Notes under the pieces: generated by a model
What the model saw: only the letters and a program-made list of their open reading frames with translations
The model's database searches: none
Told to the model about the DNA's origin: nothing
Assembly: GCA_028023455.1 (NCBI GenBank)
Contig: JAQFVV010000063.1
Location: forward strand, 6,122,794 to 6,186,793
Length of the DNA stretch: 64,000 nucleotides
Direction of reading: 5' to 3'
Source of the DNA: Epiperipatus broadwayi
Taxonomy: Eukaryota > Onychophora > Udeonychophora > Euonychophora > Peripatidae
Shown here: piece after piece, positions 25,500-41,300 of the stretch
Layout: each line of letters opens with the position of its first letter
Numbering within the stretch: the stretch's first letter is position 1
Program-made: the position numbers and the translations under genes

Positions 25500-27060
25500 C
25501 TCAAAGAGACTTCAATACTAATATCTATCAATAGTTATGAGTTTAAGTTGAAAATACACGAAGACGATCCAGAATCCATACCAACACAGATTGCAGACAG
25601 GAAGCTCTGTTGAGTGTATATATATATATAAGCTTAAAACCATAGTGCTATTCATATAGACTTCATGATCACATGGCACAAGGTCAGCCAACAGACAATC
25701 AACCCAACAAAGGTCAATATGAAGATAGCAAATACCCACAGCTGCCACTAGCAACTCAAATAATCACCATGTAGACAAAAACAATACTTGTACAAACAAG
25801 GCTTCTCAGCACTGTCATGTAGAAGAACACACATACTTGACTCTACAAAAAATAACATGAGTAATACAAATGCAAGCTCTGAACAAATGGCTCAAAATCA
25901 AACATTCATCTTACCAGATATATCCCAAACATTAGTTATATAAATCAATGATACAAGAGACAAACACATTGTGTGTATTCATAAACAAATAATCAAACAT
26001 CATAGAGTCATTAACTTCATGCCTGATTCTCATAGAACCAGCATCTACAGAAACCAGAAGGTAACCTGGTTACCTAAAGCAAATAAACAATCTAAAAAAA
26101 CTAAAACAGATGAGAACAGTACCCTAACAGAAATTATTGACCACTTGGCAGAGTACTTCATACCTATAGATTTTTGACTATGATCAAGCCATTGATATAT
26201 GCTCCAGCTTTAGAGTATATGTAGTAGCTCCACAGATATTACAGCAATACAATATGAAACCACCCCAAGATGATATCACTTATGAAGTTAAAAATAATTG
26301 CATTCAATATAAGAGGAACTTAATACAATCACAAAAATACATCAGCTTAAACAATAGTATATGAAACCAACCCAAGATGATATGATATCACTTATTAAGT
26401 TAAAAATAATTGCATCCAATATAAGAGGAACATAATTCAATCACAAAATACATCAGCTTAAACAATGGATAATAGCCACAAAACCTCAAATTTTAGGAAT
26501 CAAGCATCTTAAAAATGGTTGACAGAAATCCACACAAACATGAAGACTAAACAAAAATATACTGAAATAGAGATTTATCACAACTGATTAATATAGCAAG
26601 TCCCAAACCTCCAAATCTTAGTATTACTATACTCAAAATGAGAATGCAAAAAGATGGACATCACAAAACAAATAATTGATATATTATGGTAAAATGTACC
26701 CAATGTTGCTAGCATATTCCAACTCACAAAAGCTAATATCTGATCTATCAAACAGCTGCAAATCATATATGTGAATAAAGATATGTATTGTATATATGTG
26801 CATTAGTTATAGCCAAACATACAAAGTAATAGTACTTTGATAAACAATTTAAATCAGATCAATGAATTAACAAATTCTATAAATTTTGTAATATAAAAGT
26901 TTCATCAGACAATACATCTCTCACCTAGTTTATACCTCTAAAGATTCCTGAAATATGTATTTAGATATAGTCCACACAATCTCCATGAACACCTATGTAA
27001 GCACATGTTTACAAATATTCATGTAATCTTGTATTTTTGTCTGAATAAAGTTCCTTTTTG
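25500..27060 (+). mobile_element. LINE remnant with endonuclease start and (AAT)n tail
   Basis: The plus strand carries a decayed protein-like stretch (about 25550-26210, including the open frame 25971-26177). Next comes a segment reading LKxIAxNIRGT, and after a gap HQLKQWI and TKPQILGI. This resembles the first beta-strands of a LINE APE endonuclease (N-I-N-G, then P-D-I-I-G-I). The rest of the endonuclease and the RT are missing. The 3' end has GAATAAAG, then TTCCTTTTTGAAAC, followed by an ATC/ATA tail. The element lies upstream of the GPCR exon on the gene strand, so inside its intron. Confidence 0.55.
26240..26463 (+). repeat. 118-bp tandem duplication inside the LINE remnant
   Basis: The block ATATGAAACCAMCCCAAGAT...CATCAGCTTAAACAAT occurs at about 26250-26352 and again at about 26362-26458. 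The copies differ by several substitutions and a 5-bp insertion (GATAT). The duplication spans the start of the endonuclease frame. Confidence 0.85.
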
Positions 27061-27211
<151 letters not shown>

Positions 27212-27239
27212 TAGCAGCAGCAGCTATATCGCATATTTG

Positions 27240-28690
27240 AAATAACTAAGCAAAATACTTAAGAAATTCTTAGATTTGATATAGATAGTCCAATTACCTT
27301 GAAAAATAATGTTAAAAAAGCATAAATCTAAAAATGCAAAGCACTCAATGCAAAAAAAACCCACACCAAAATTTTAGAACTAGAACTAATGTTAAAATAT
27401 GGTATGATTAGTAATGCTATTAACAACTAGTAATTTATCATGCAAAATAAGAAATAAAAAAGATGAATATAGATATGAAAATGTTACTTGAGTAAATTTT
27501 CTAAACTATCCCAAAACTCAATTCTATTTATCTGATATTTAATTCAGTTGTTAAAATACAATCAGAATATATCTCTCTAATTCCAAATAGTGATTAAAAT
27601 AGTATTGCTTAAGTAAACATCCATAAAAAGATTAATAATTAAATAAAAAGAAACAATTGTAATAAAAAATAGATAATAATCTCACTTAGCATTTTGCCTA
27701 TTCAAAACATTATCAAAAGTCTTCATAAATCTATGATACCAAGTATATCTATAAATAATTACATTAAAGAATTGAATGATCAAGATTAAATATATTGATT
27801 ATTAAAGTCTGATTTAACCATATATTTAGATTAGGTGTCATGGAGTTATTTAATTCAGTTCGTTTTATTGTATAATTAGTTAAAATTTTAATGGTAATGG
27901 AAAGTATTTTAAAAACTGCAAAACATTTTTGAAGATTAAATTAAACAAGTACAATAAAAATTAAAACAAACACAATCAGTGCTTAATATTTGTTAGAATT
28001 TTACAAATGTACTTCCAAAAACAATTAGAAACATTACTAAAATCATAAAAATATAAATTTATAATATTATTTATGCATTTTTTTTATAACTGATGTTGAG
28101 GAAATTTTAAACTTAAGGGGAAAGAACACTGGCAAACTTCTTATTGAAAAATAATATAAGCTAGATATGTTATAGGAGCACCGAGAAGAAGATTATATAT
28201 TTTTTCAATAGACTGAGTTATAATGCAGTTAGTTCAAAATAAATATATAAAAAAGAAATTTGATAATATAGAACCAAGATCTTTATGTTGGGCTGAAAAT
28301 TTTGAGGGTAGATGATAAATACTGTAATAAAAGATAATTAGTGTAAATATATCTGAGGAATTTTAAAACATTAAAAAAATAAAAGGACACCTGCTTTAAA
28401 ATATTTACAAATAGAATCTTATTAATAAATAATATTTATACATATAAATCATTGAAATAGCTGACCAAAAAACTAATAAATATAAATTATACTCTGATTA
28501 TAATGTTAAAAATCCGTCTCATGATACCGGAGAATAAAAAAACCCTGGAGATTTAAAATTACAATGTAACAAAAATTATTTTTAATAGTATAATAATCTT
28601 ATCTTGTATAATTGACACAAACCAGACAAAAAGTGTGTCTACTACATTGAATTTAAAATAATCTTTGAAAAAATAGTCCACATACATTTT
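27240..28690. other. AT-rich sequence without recognisable genes
   Basis: No ORF above 60 codons and no repeat shared with the rest of the window. The right edge is the 13-bp target site of the hammerhead array. Confidence 0.5.
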
Positions 28691-28863
28691 ATATATTATG
28701 ATTCTTAAGCATCACACGATCACATTTCCTATACTAGCACATTAATTGTTGATAAACAGAGCAAAACTCTCCATACAGTATTGCCACCTGTGCTAAACAT
28801 AGTAATCAATGGATACCAGAAGGCTTGTGCATAAAATCCCCATCTAATGCCTACTCATCCAAT

Positions 28864-28906
28864 ATCCCAGACTGAGTTTCTGGCTTGTGGCCTTCGTCAG
28901 TGAGGA
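28864..28906 (-). ncRNA. hammerhead ribozyme 1 (inverted copy)
   Basis: On the minus strand: helix I strand TCCTCA (28906-28901), core CTGACGA (28900-28894), helix II GGC/GCC with loop CACAA, core GAAAC (28880-28876), loop TCA, cleavage triplet GTC (28872-28870), then TGGGAT. Helix I has one G fewer than in the plus-strand copies, which shortens it by about one pair. Core residues are all present. Confidence 0.8.
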
Positions 28907-29139
28907 GCTTTGGATCTGAGAGCACTGCATTTAGATCTTAGGATCTAATGCAACCCTCTAGCAACCCCCTTTTATCTCTACTTAACTACAAAAGAAGCTA
29001 TTGAGCTTAGATTGAAAATATTTTTTTGTGTTTTCAATTTCATTCTCATAGTTTTGTAGTTAAGTAGAGATAAAAGGTGGTTGCTTAGAGGGTTGCATTA
29101 GATCCTAAGATCTAGATGCAGTGCTCTCAGATCCAAAGC

Positions 29140-29181
29140 TCCTCACTGACGAAGGCCACAAGCCAGAAACTAGTCTGGGGA
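29140..29181 (+). ncRNA. hammerhead ribozyme 2
   Basis: Helix I pairs TCCTCA (29140-29145) with TGGGGA (29176-29181), six pairs including one G-U. Core CTGACGA is at 29146-29152. Helix II is GGC/GCC (A-A mismatch at the base) with loop CACAA. Core GAAAC is at 29166-29170. Helix III is AC/GT with a 2-nt loop TA. The cleavage triplet is GTC, with the cut predicted after 29175. The fold is type I, as the open ends are in helix I. So short a helix III usually needs a dimeric fold to be active, which a tandem array can supply. Confidence 0.88.
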
Positions 29182-29589
29182 TATTGGATGAGTAGGCATT
29201 AGATGGGGATTTTATGCACAAGCCTTCTGGCATCGATTGATTACTCTGTTTAGCAATAGTGTATGGAGAGTTTTGCTCTGTTTATCAACAATTAATGTGC
29301 TAATATAGGAAATGTGATCATGTGATCATGCTTAATGGTTTAACACAAATACTGCCTAATAGGATAGTGGTGGCTATGGTTGTAAAAAAGCCAAAGACAC
29401 CAAAATGTATGGGTGCTGAACTGAGTTCAGACCCATATGACTATATAAGCTATTGAGCTTAGATTGAAAAAAAAATTTGTGTTTTCGATTTCATTCTCAT
29501 AGTTTTGTAGTTAAGTAGAGATAAAAGGTGGTTGCTAGAGGGTTGCATTAGATCCTAAGATCTAGATGCAGTGCTCTCAGATCCAAAGC

Positions 29590-29631
29590 TTCTCACTGAG
29601 GAAGGCCACCAGCCAGAAACTAGTCTGGGGA
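29590..29631 (+). ncRNA. hammerhead ribozyme 3
   Basis: Same layout as the previous unit: helix I TTCTCA/TGGGGA (still six pairs because C-to-T gives a G-U), core CTGAGGA, GAAAC at 29616-29620, GTC at 29623-29625. The C-to-T change in helix I keeps pairing, which is compatible with selection on structure but is only one change. Confidence 0.87.
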
Positions 29632-30046
29632 TATTGGATGAGTAGGCATTAGATGGGGATTTTATGCACAAGCCTTCTGGCATCCACTGATTACTCTGTT
29701 TAGCACAGGTGGCAATACTGTATGGAGAGTTTTGCTCTGTTTATCAACAATTAATGTGCTAGTATAGGAAATGTGATCATGTGATGCTTAATGGTTTAAC
29801 ACCAATCCTGCCTAATAGGATAGTGGTGGCTATGGTTGTAAAACAGCCAAAGACACCAAAATGTATGGGTGCTGAACTGAATTCAGACCCATATGACTAT
29901 ATAAGCTATTGAGCTTAGATTGAAAATATTTTTTGTGTTTTCCAATTTCATTCTCATAGTTTTGTAGTTAAGTAGAGATAAAAGGTGGTTGCTAGAGGGT
30001 TGCATTAGATCCTAAGATCTAGATGCAGTGCTCTCAGATCCAAAGC

Positions 30047-30088
30047 TCCTCACTGATGAAGGCCACAAGCCAGAAACTAGTCTGGGGA
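30047..30088 (+). ncRNA. hammerhead ribozyme 4 (canonical CTGATGA core)
   Basis: Helix I TCCTCA/TGGGGA, core CTGATGA (30053-30059), the classic form, GAAAC 30073-30077, loop TA, GTC 30080-30082, predicted cut after 30082. Confidence 0.88.
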
Positions 30089-30503
30089 TATTGGATGAGA
30101 AGGTATTAGATGGGGATTTTATGCACAAGCCTTCTGGCATCCATTGATTACTCTGTTTAGCAAAGGTGGCAATACTGTATGGAGAGTTTTGCTCTGTTTA
30201 TCAACAATTAATGTGCTAGTATAGGAAATGTGATCATGTGATGCTTAATGGTTTAACACCAATCCTGCCTAATAGGATAGTGGTGGCTATGGTTGTAAAA
30301 GAGCCAAAGACACCAAAATGTATGGGTGCTGAACTGAATTCAGACCCATATAACTATATAAGCTATTGAGCTTAGATTGAAAATATTTTTTGTGTTTTCC
30401 AATTTCATTCTCATAGTTTTGTAGTTAAGTAGAGATAAAAGGTGGTTGCTAGAGGGTTGCATTAGATCCTAAGATCTAGATGCAGTGCTCTCAGATCCAA
30501 AGC

Positions 30504-30545
30504 TCCTCACTGACGAAGGCCACAAGCCAGAAACTAGTCTGGGGA
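30504..30545 (+). ncRNA. hammerhead ribozyme 5
   Basis: Helix I TCCTCA/TGGGGA, core CTGACGA (30510-30516), GAAAC 30530-30534, GTC 30537-30539, predicted cut after 30539. This is the last copy; the array ends 116 bp further on at the target-site duplication. Confidence 0.88.
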
Positions 30546-30668
30546 TATTGGATGAGAAGGTATTAGATGGGGATTTTATGCACAAGCCTTCTGGCATCCA
30601 TTGATTACTCTGTTTAGCACAGGTGGCAATACTGTATGGAAAGTTTTGCTCTGTTTATTATGATTCTT

Positions 30669-35662
<4,994 letters not shown>

Positions 35663-35757
<95 letters not shown>
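35663..35757. repeat. (TA)n microsatellite
   Basis: About 45 TA units with one CAA interruption (35719-35721), directly after repeat C. Confidence 0.97.
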
Positions 35758-35758
<1 letters not shown>

Positions 35759-35859
35759 GTATATATTTATATTGAAACCTACTAATAGGGTATATTAATA
35801 ATTATTATATTAGATTTTCATATGATTGAAGTATAGGAAAGTGACATAAACCTATTTGT

Positions 35860-35960
35860 TTTAAATACCTTCTTATAATGTGGTTAAACACATGTATAGG
35901 TCCCTACTATCGCATTTTACATGCATATTCTCGAGGTTACAGCCTCAGTAAATATTACAT
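35860..35960 (+). repeat. fragment of the SINE-like family seen at 0.7-1.26 kb
   Basis: It shares GGTCCCTACT (GGTGCCTACT there), GCATATTCTCGAGGTTACAG (GCATAGTCTTAAAGTTACAG) and CAGTAAATATT (TTAATAAATATT) with the copy ending at 1257. It is too short to define ends. Confidence 0.55.
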
Positions 35961-36643
35961 ACCTTCTTATATAAATAAACATTTAATAAAGTTTTATTTA
36001 AAATGTGTAAAATATTAGTTTTAAGATAAAAGGCATTATAGAAAGAGAGAGAGAGATTAATTATTGATTTCAATACAAATCTTTAGGAAATATTTCTTTT
36101 ACATTAATATAATGAAATCATATTTATTAATATATTCCTGCTGTTTTCACACTTTTGACATAAAATAGGTATAAATAATCCTAGACTTAATATTTGTAAA
36201 AGTTTATTGTTTACAGACATGTATCTCATATTCTTATTTTTATTTTAAGATATGGTATTACAGACAAATAGTCACCAATAAAGTACATAAAAGTTATAAG
36301 ACAAAACTAATGCACCCACAACAATATATAGTCATTATAAACTGAACATATATATGCACAAATTATCTACAACTAAAAATGATAAATACATTCTACCTAA
36401 AAGTGTATTATAGTATTGAATTAAACTTTTGTAAAATAATCAAAAATAAAATGTTAACATTAATCTTTTGGTTTTATAAATATTTTATTAACAATCAGTG
36501 TCAGAGTTATTGAATTTATTTAGCATACTCATCAGAATTAAGCCTTTTTCAATTGAATCATGTTAATGATATTACATGTAGTCCAGTAATGCCTCTATTG
36601 ACAGGCATTTAACACACTCTTTTGAATAATCTGCAATCAGCCA

Positions 36644-37225
36644 GTGATTGCTTCATCATTTCACTTTGTATATAACATTAAAAAATTAGTGAATGATGAG
36701 AATGATGTTATTGCTTCATTGGATGTTACAGAAATGTATGGATCTATTGATAGAATGAATTCCATAAAAATAATTGAACATACATTAAAAAGTAAAAGTA
36801 TTTGTAAATATATGATAAAATTTATTGTTGATTTTTTTAAATTTTTTAATGATAACATTGTTGCATCTTTTGAAGGTTAATATTATAAAATGTCTAAAGG
36901 TTGGCCTATGGGTCTGCCTGTAGTTGCACAAGTTTGCAATTTTGTTTTATCTACATATGAGAGTAGTATTTTAAATATGTGTACTTTTGGAGATATTAAA
37001 ATTTACAAAAGATATGTGGATGATATTTTTGTTTGTGGAAATACTAATTCTATAAATTTTTTTGTAGACGAATTAAATAAGTTGAATGGCTTGAAATGGA
37101 GTATTGAAAATGAACAGGACAAAAATATTAAATATTTAGATTTAATTATTACAAGAGATAACAATATATTAAATTATAAATTAATACTTAAGCCACTGCA
37201 AAAAAAGATGATATATAAATTGTAA
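36644..37225 (+). pseudogene. PLE reverse transcriptase domain
   Basis: Open frames 36644-36880 and 36890-37225 together hold the RT core. Motif A is VIASLDVTEMYGSID (catalytic Asp present), motif B region KGWPMGLPVVAQVCNFVLS, and motif C YKRYVDDIFVCG with both catalytic Asp residues. The downstream palm segment ELNKLNGLKWSIENE matches the 10.5-kb PLE. A stop at 36878-36880 splits motif A from motif B, and the frame ends at 37225 where the linker begins. PLE RTs are related to telomerase RT and prime on nicked chromosomal DNA. The fingers N-terminal to motif A are only partly recognisable upstream (36484-36640). Confidence 0.85.
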
Positions 37226-37238
37226 ATCAAAAGTACCA

Positions 37239-37567
37239 ATGATGCATAAGATGGCAAGTTTTAGATCTTTTTTGTTTCAGAATAAAAAATTATGTCATTA
37301 CCAAAGTGATGAACTGAAAAATATTGAGATATTTGCCAATGAATTGTTTGATGTTGGTTATAAAATGGAACAAATAAACAATACTTTATGTCAATTTAAA
37401 AAAAGTTATAATGATTTAAAGGAAATGAAGATACCAAAGTGATAAACTAAAAAATATTGAGATATTTGCCAAGGAATTGTTTGATGTTGGTTATAAAATG
37501 GAACAAATAAACAATACTTTATGTCAATTTAAAAAAAAAGTTATAATGATTTAAAGGAAATGAAGAT
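37239..37567 (+). pseudogene. PLE linker with internal tandem duplication
   Basis: MASFRSFLFQNKKLCHYQSD begins the post-RT linker; the same FLFQNKKLC element is in the 9.4-11.5 kb PLEs. The stretch 37300-37432 is repeated at 37433-37567 with a few changes and a 2-nt length difference in an A-run, so the second copy shifts the reading frame. Confidence 0.8.
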
Positions 37568-38072
37568 TAATAGTAAACAATTGATATCTATTCCATTTAT
37601 TTCAAATCCAAAAGTGAAGTTTTTTAAGGATATATATAAGAATGTGTTTAATGTTTTATTCTACATTCCAAACAATATTAATAAATTAGTCAATTATTCT
37701 AAGGATGTCTTACCTGTCAAGCAGAAAAGTAATGTCATATATCAAATGTTTTGTGATTGTATGTGATCATATGTAGGTGAATCTAGGTGCAGTATTGAGA
37801 AGAGATTGCAGGAGCATGAATTGTTATGTAAGCATGTAAAAAGTAAAAATAATCGTGATTTAATGTCTCCTTCAGTTTTCTTTAATCATGAAAAAACATG
37901 TAAATATAAATTTAAATTTTATTTTGAAAATGTGAAAATTCTTCATGAAGAGAGAAACCATACTAAAAGAAAAATTAAAGAGGCAATTTTTATAAATGGG
38001 ATTAAAATGCATTTAATAAATAGACAAGCTGCTAACATTAAAATAGGAGATTTGTGGGATTTGAATTTATGA
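37560..38072 (+). pseudogene. PLE GIY-YIG endonuclease domain
   Basis: Frame 37560-37766 has the conserved SIPFISNPKVKFFKDIYKN (cf. SMPFISDKQGKF in the other PLE) and ends VIYQMFCDC at a stop (TGA 37764-37766) just before SYVGES, the YIG half of the motif. Frame 37806-38072 continues with the catalytic-core helix (QEHELLCKH, preceded by IEKRL), then FNHEKTCKYKFKF and KIKEAIF, which match the 10.9-11.4 kb copy. The endonuclease makes the target nick in PLE retrotransposition. The stop within the active site makes this copy inactive. Confidence 0.85.
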
Positions 38073-38232
38073 TGTTTGCATCCACTTTGTTTTTTTTTTA
38101 ATTTAATGGGAGTTGAGGCATGTTTAAGAAATTAACCAAAATTACTTCTGTGGATTTAAGGATTGTTTATAATAGTTTGTAAACCATTAAATTGATTATT
38201 TCAATTATAATTACAATTTTGTTTTAATTAAC

Positions 38233-38236
<4 letters not shown>

Positions 38237-38314
<78 letters not shown>
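38237..38314. repeat. (TA)n microsatellite
   Basis: About 39 TA units ending exactly at the TGTGCCC start of repeat D. Confidence 0.97.
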
Positions 38315-38317
<3 letters not shown>

Positions 38318-41300
38318 GCCCTTATCTATAGGTCATAATAAGGTAGAATGGTCAATTGCTAAAAAAAAAAAAAAAAAATTTAAATTTTAAGATATGTTTG
38401 TATGATATATGAATAATAGTAGGATAATTAGATTTTATAGTACAATTTAAGGCTGAATTGAATACCTGGTATATAAAAGTGTAATGAATTATTTAAAAAA
38501 ACAATTAAATAAAGCTTAATTATATTCTTGCTTATGGTTGTAAAAGCTGGCCATATAAAATAACACAGCTATAAATAGTTAAAAATATATTAATAATTCG
38601 AGTATGATATTTTAAAACTAATAAATTAAATAAATGCTATATGTAGTGTTATAATTATATTTAATAGTCAAAATTAATAGAGTATATTTTGAGATAAACT
38701 TTATGATGGTGAGAATTATATTTGGTTCTACATTTTTAAATTATTTTTCCAAATTTTTATCTAATTATTTTTATATAATATAATATATCAGTTTTGGTAA
38801 TTTAGACCGAGACGTAAATTAAAAAAAAAAAAAAAAATCATCTGATAAAGTTAGTAATCATGTGACTGTATATTATATACCTTCACACACACGCTTGTTA
38901 GAATATAATAATAAAGTTTGTGAATTATAAAACTAAATGTAATTGCTATCTATCATTAAAGTAAAAGTTGAAATATTAAATGTTATTTTAATAATTGTTT
39001 TAAAGTTTAAATGATTTTGATAAAACTATAATTGAGTTTAAAAATACTATTCTAAGTAATATTTTAAAACATGACGTCATAAATTCTTTATTTTAAAAAA
39101 AAGTTTAATCTATTATAAAACTAAAAATGTGTAAATTTGTTCGCGCTAAAAAAGTCATTAACCAATCAATGGAGGTATTTAGCAGACAAAAAATAGGAAT
39201 TATACGGAGCGGGAGAAGTAATGTGTAAGTAAAGGAAGGAGTAACATATTTTTTAGCTGTATAAGATCGTAAGCTAGAAAAGTGTTATAATTTAAAAATT
39301 TTGTATTTATTTTAAAAGTTTTGTTTTAAAATATAATATTTTGAACTGCCTTTAAATGGAAGGCTAATTTAAAAGATTTCTTACCAGGATTTTTATTCAA
39401 GTTTAGCCGAAACCTTGCAGTAAAATGGAAATACTACAGAAAAAAGTACCTAAAAGTATTGATAAAGTAAAAATAATTGTAAAGTGCCTTGAATACAGTT
39501 TATTTGTGATCAACCAGGAAATCATTAGAACTCAGATAAATATAATTTGGACATTATACAGAAAACTTAAAAGAAAAGTTATTTGCCGTCAGGAAAAATT
39601 ATGACGCACAATTTTAAAAGGCTACTCCGAAGTTTTTTTTATTCTTCTCTATGGAAAAATTAAGATGCGTATATCATAAAGAAAAAATTATGTAAAAGTT
39701 ATAATGGAGAAAGAATGTTTGTCTTTTTAAAGGAAACATTACAAAGTATATAGTACCAGAATTTTAAAAGAAGGAAAAAAGTTACAGAATAATAATATGA
39801 AAGAGCTATTGTGTTTTTATGAAAAAGGAACAGAAAAACTTTCTCTAAGAAGAATTAAAAATATTATAAAGTGTTCATTAGAGAAATGCTTAATAAAGAT
39901 AAAGATTTGGAAAATATAAATCTAATTTACTTAATGAAATGAATCCATGGAAACAGAAAAGTTTTATTGAATATTTAAATCAAAGTACTGAGAAGATGCA
40001 TCGTAAAAGTCGCGCGGGAGAAAATATTAGCAAGAAATATTAGAAGAGAATATTTAGAAGTTTTCTTTACGGGATTAACTAATATCATAATTAATAATTG
40101 TATTAAATATTATAAAAATCAAGGATTATCATTCATGAATATTTATTGAACGAAGTAATATTTGTTTTACCTTAAAATTGAACAAGCAGGGAGAGGAACA
40201 TTAAGTGAATGGAAAAGAAATGATAAACAATTTTTTTTTTTGGCTTTAGTATGAACGGTTTTCAGGAAAATTTGATGAAGGAGTACAGTAAATATAGTTT
40301 GAATATTTTTTACTAATTTATTTTAAAATATAAAATGTTATGTGAGATTAGGGAAAACATAAAACATAAATTTAGTAATATTAAAATTTAAATATAATAG
40401 CTTGATAAAATTATAGAAATAGTGTTTAAAATAAAGTGTATGGATGTGAATCTTATATCTACAAGGATCAAATGGATGGTGAAGCCTACGGAACGCGATC
40501 GAGGAGATAAAGGTCGTTTGGTAATTTTAATAGTTATTTATAATGCATAATGTATTTTTTTTTAGATCATCTATCGACCTAAGAATGAAGTGTGAAAGTC
40601 TTAATTATATGTACACATTTTATGCAACATTTTAACATATAATGAGATAGGAGTAATTCAGAATATGCATGCAACAATTTATTTAAAGTATATTAATAAT
40701 ATAATTTAACAGAACAATTGTGTGATTCTTTTGAACTTTCATGTGATAAAGTATTCAGATATTTAAATAGTTTGTATATGATTAAATATACGGAGGAAAG
40801 TAGTAAAAAGATTTTCTTATAGAACAGTGGAATAGTTTTAAAATATCAATGAATTTTATTATTGTTAGTAATGCAGATATGTATTTGTCGATGTACAGTA
40901 TAGAAAAAATCTTGAGAAATAAGATCGGATAGTGACTTGGAAGTACTAGTGGAGAGGAAACCAAGATGATGTTTTTTTTTAAGAAATAGGAAAATATAAG
41001 GGATTTGGATCATATTTAGTTTTGTGTGATTTAGTATAGTTAACTAAGTCCTATGACTGAACACATATGGTTTGGACAGTGTTTTGCATATCTTTAAACT
41101 TTTGATGTTAGAATAAAGCTGAAGAAATAGCTTTAGCATCGTTCCTATGATAGAGGTTGGTAGACAGGTAAAGGTCACTCCTCTATAGTGTCTTTTAATT
41201 CACTGTGCCATGATTGTCAAGGTATATGACGAGTAATATTCTAGTTGTATTTTGATCCTATGCATCTATCTTCGCTATCCTTATTTCGTGAATCTGCATC

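Larger units (their letters stand above)
28694..30668. mobile_element. retrozyme-like hammerhead array with target-site duplication
   Basis: Body 28707-30655 is flanked by the perfect 13-bp direct repeat TATTATGATTCTT (28694-28706 and 30656-30668). It begins with an inverted partial copy (28707-28993, minus). This is followed by about 3.5 tandem plus-strand units whose hammerhead cleavage sites fall at 29175, 29625, 30082 and 30539, giving units of 450, 457 and 457 bp. No ORF is present, so the element is non-autonomous. Tandem HHR units of a few hundred bp are known from animal retrozymes, schistosome Sm-alpha and newt satellite 2. A leading inverted truncated copy is typical of PLE-type insertion. 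The flanking duplication shows that the whole block arrived in one event and was not built in place. Confidence 0.85.
36484..38072 (+). mobile_element. Penelope-like element between the two LTR-like repeats
   Basis: A 5'-truncated PLE of about 1.6 kb in plus orientation covers RT motif A through the GIY-YIG endonuclease. It lies in the 2.65-kb interval between repeats C and D. It belongs to a different PLE lineage from the 9.4-11.5 kb pair, as the shared residues are mostly the conserved motifs. A 133-bp internal tandem duplication and several stops make it inactive. Confidence 0.85.

Noticed and set aside
25518-25754. Cys-rich 78-codon ORF on the minus strand as a small secreted protein
   Set aside because: It is the shadow of a decayed LINE frame on the plus strand and contains a TA repeat; no signal peptide or family match.
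28694-30668. CRISPR array
   Set aside because: Units of about 455 bp are fully repeated without unique spacers, in a eukaryotic context; the conserved core is a hammerhead ribozyme.
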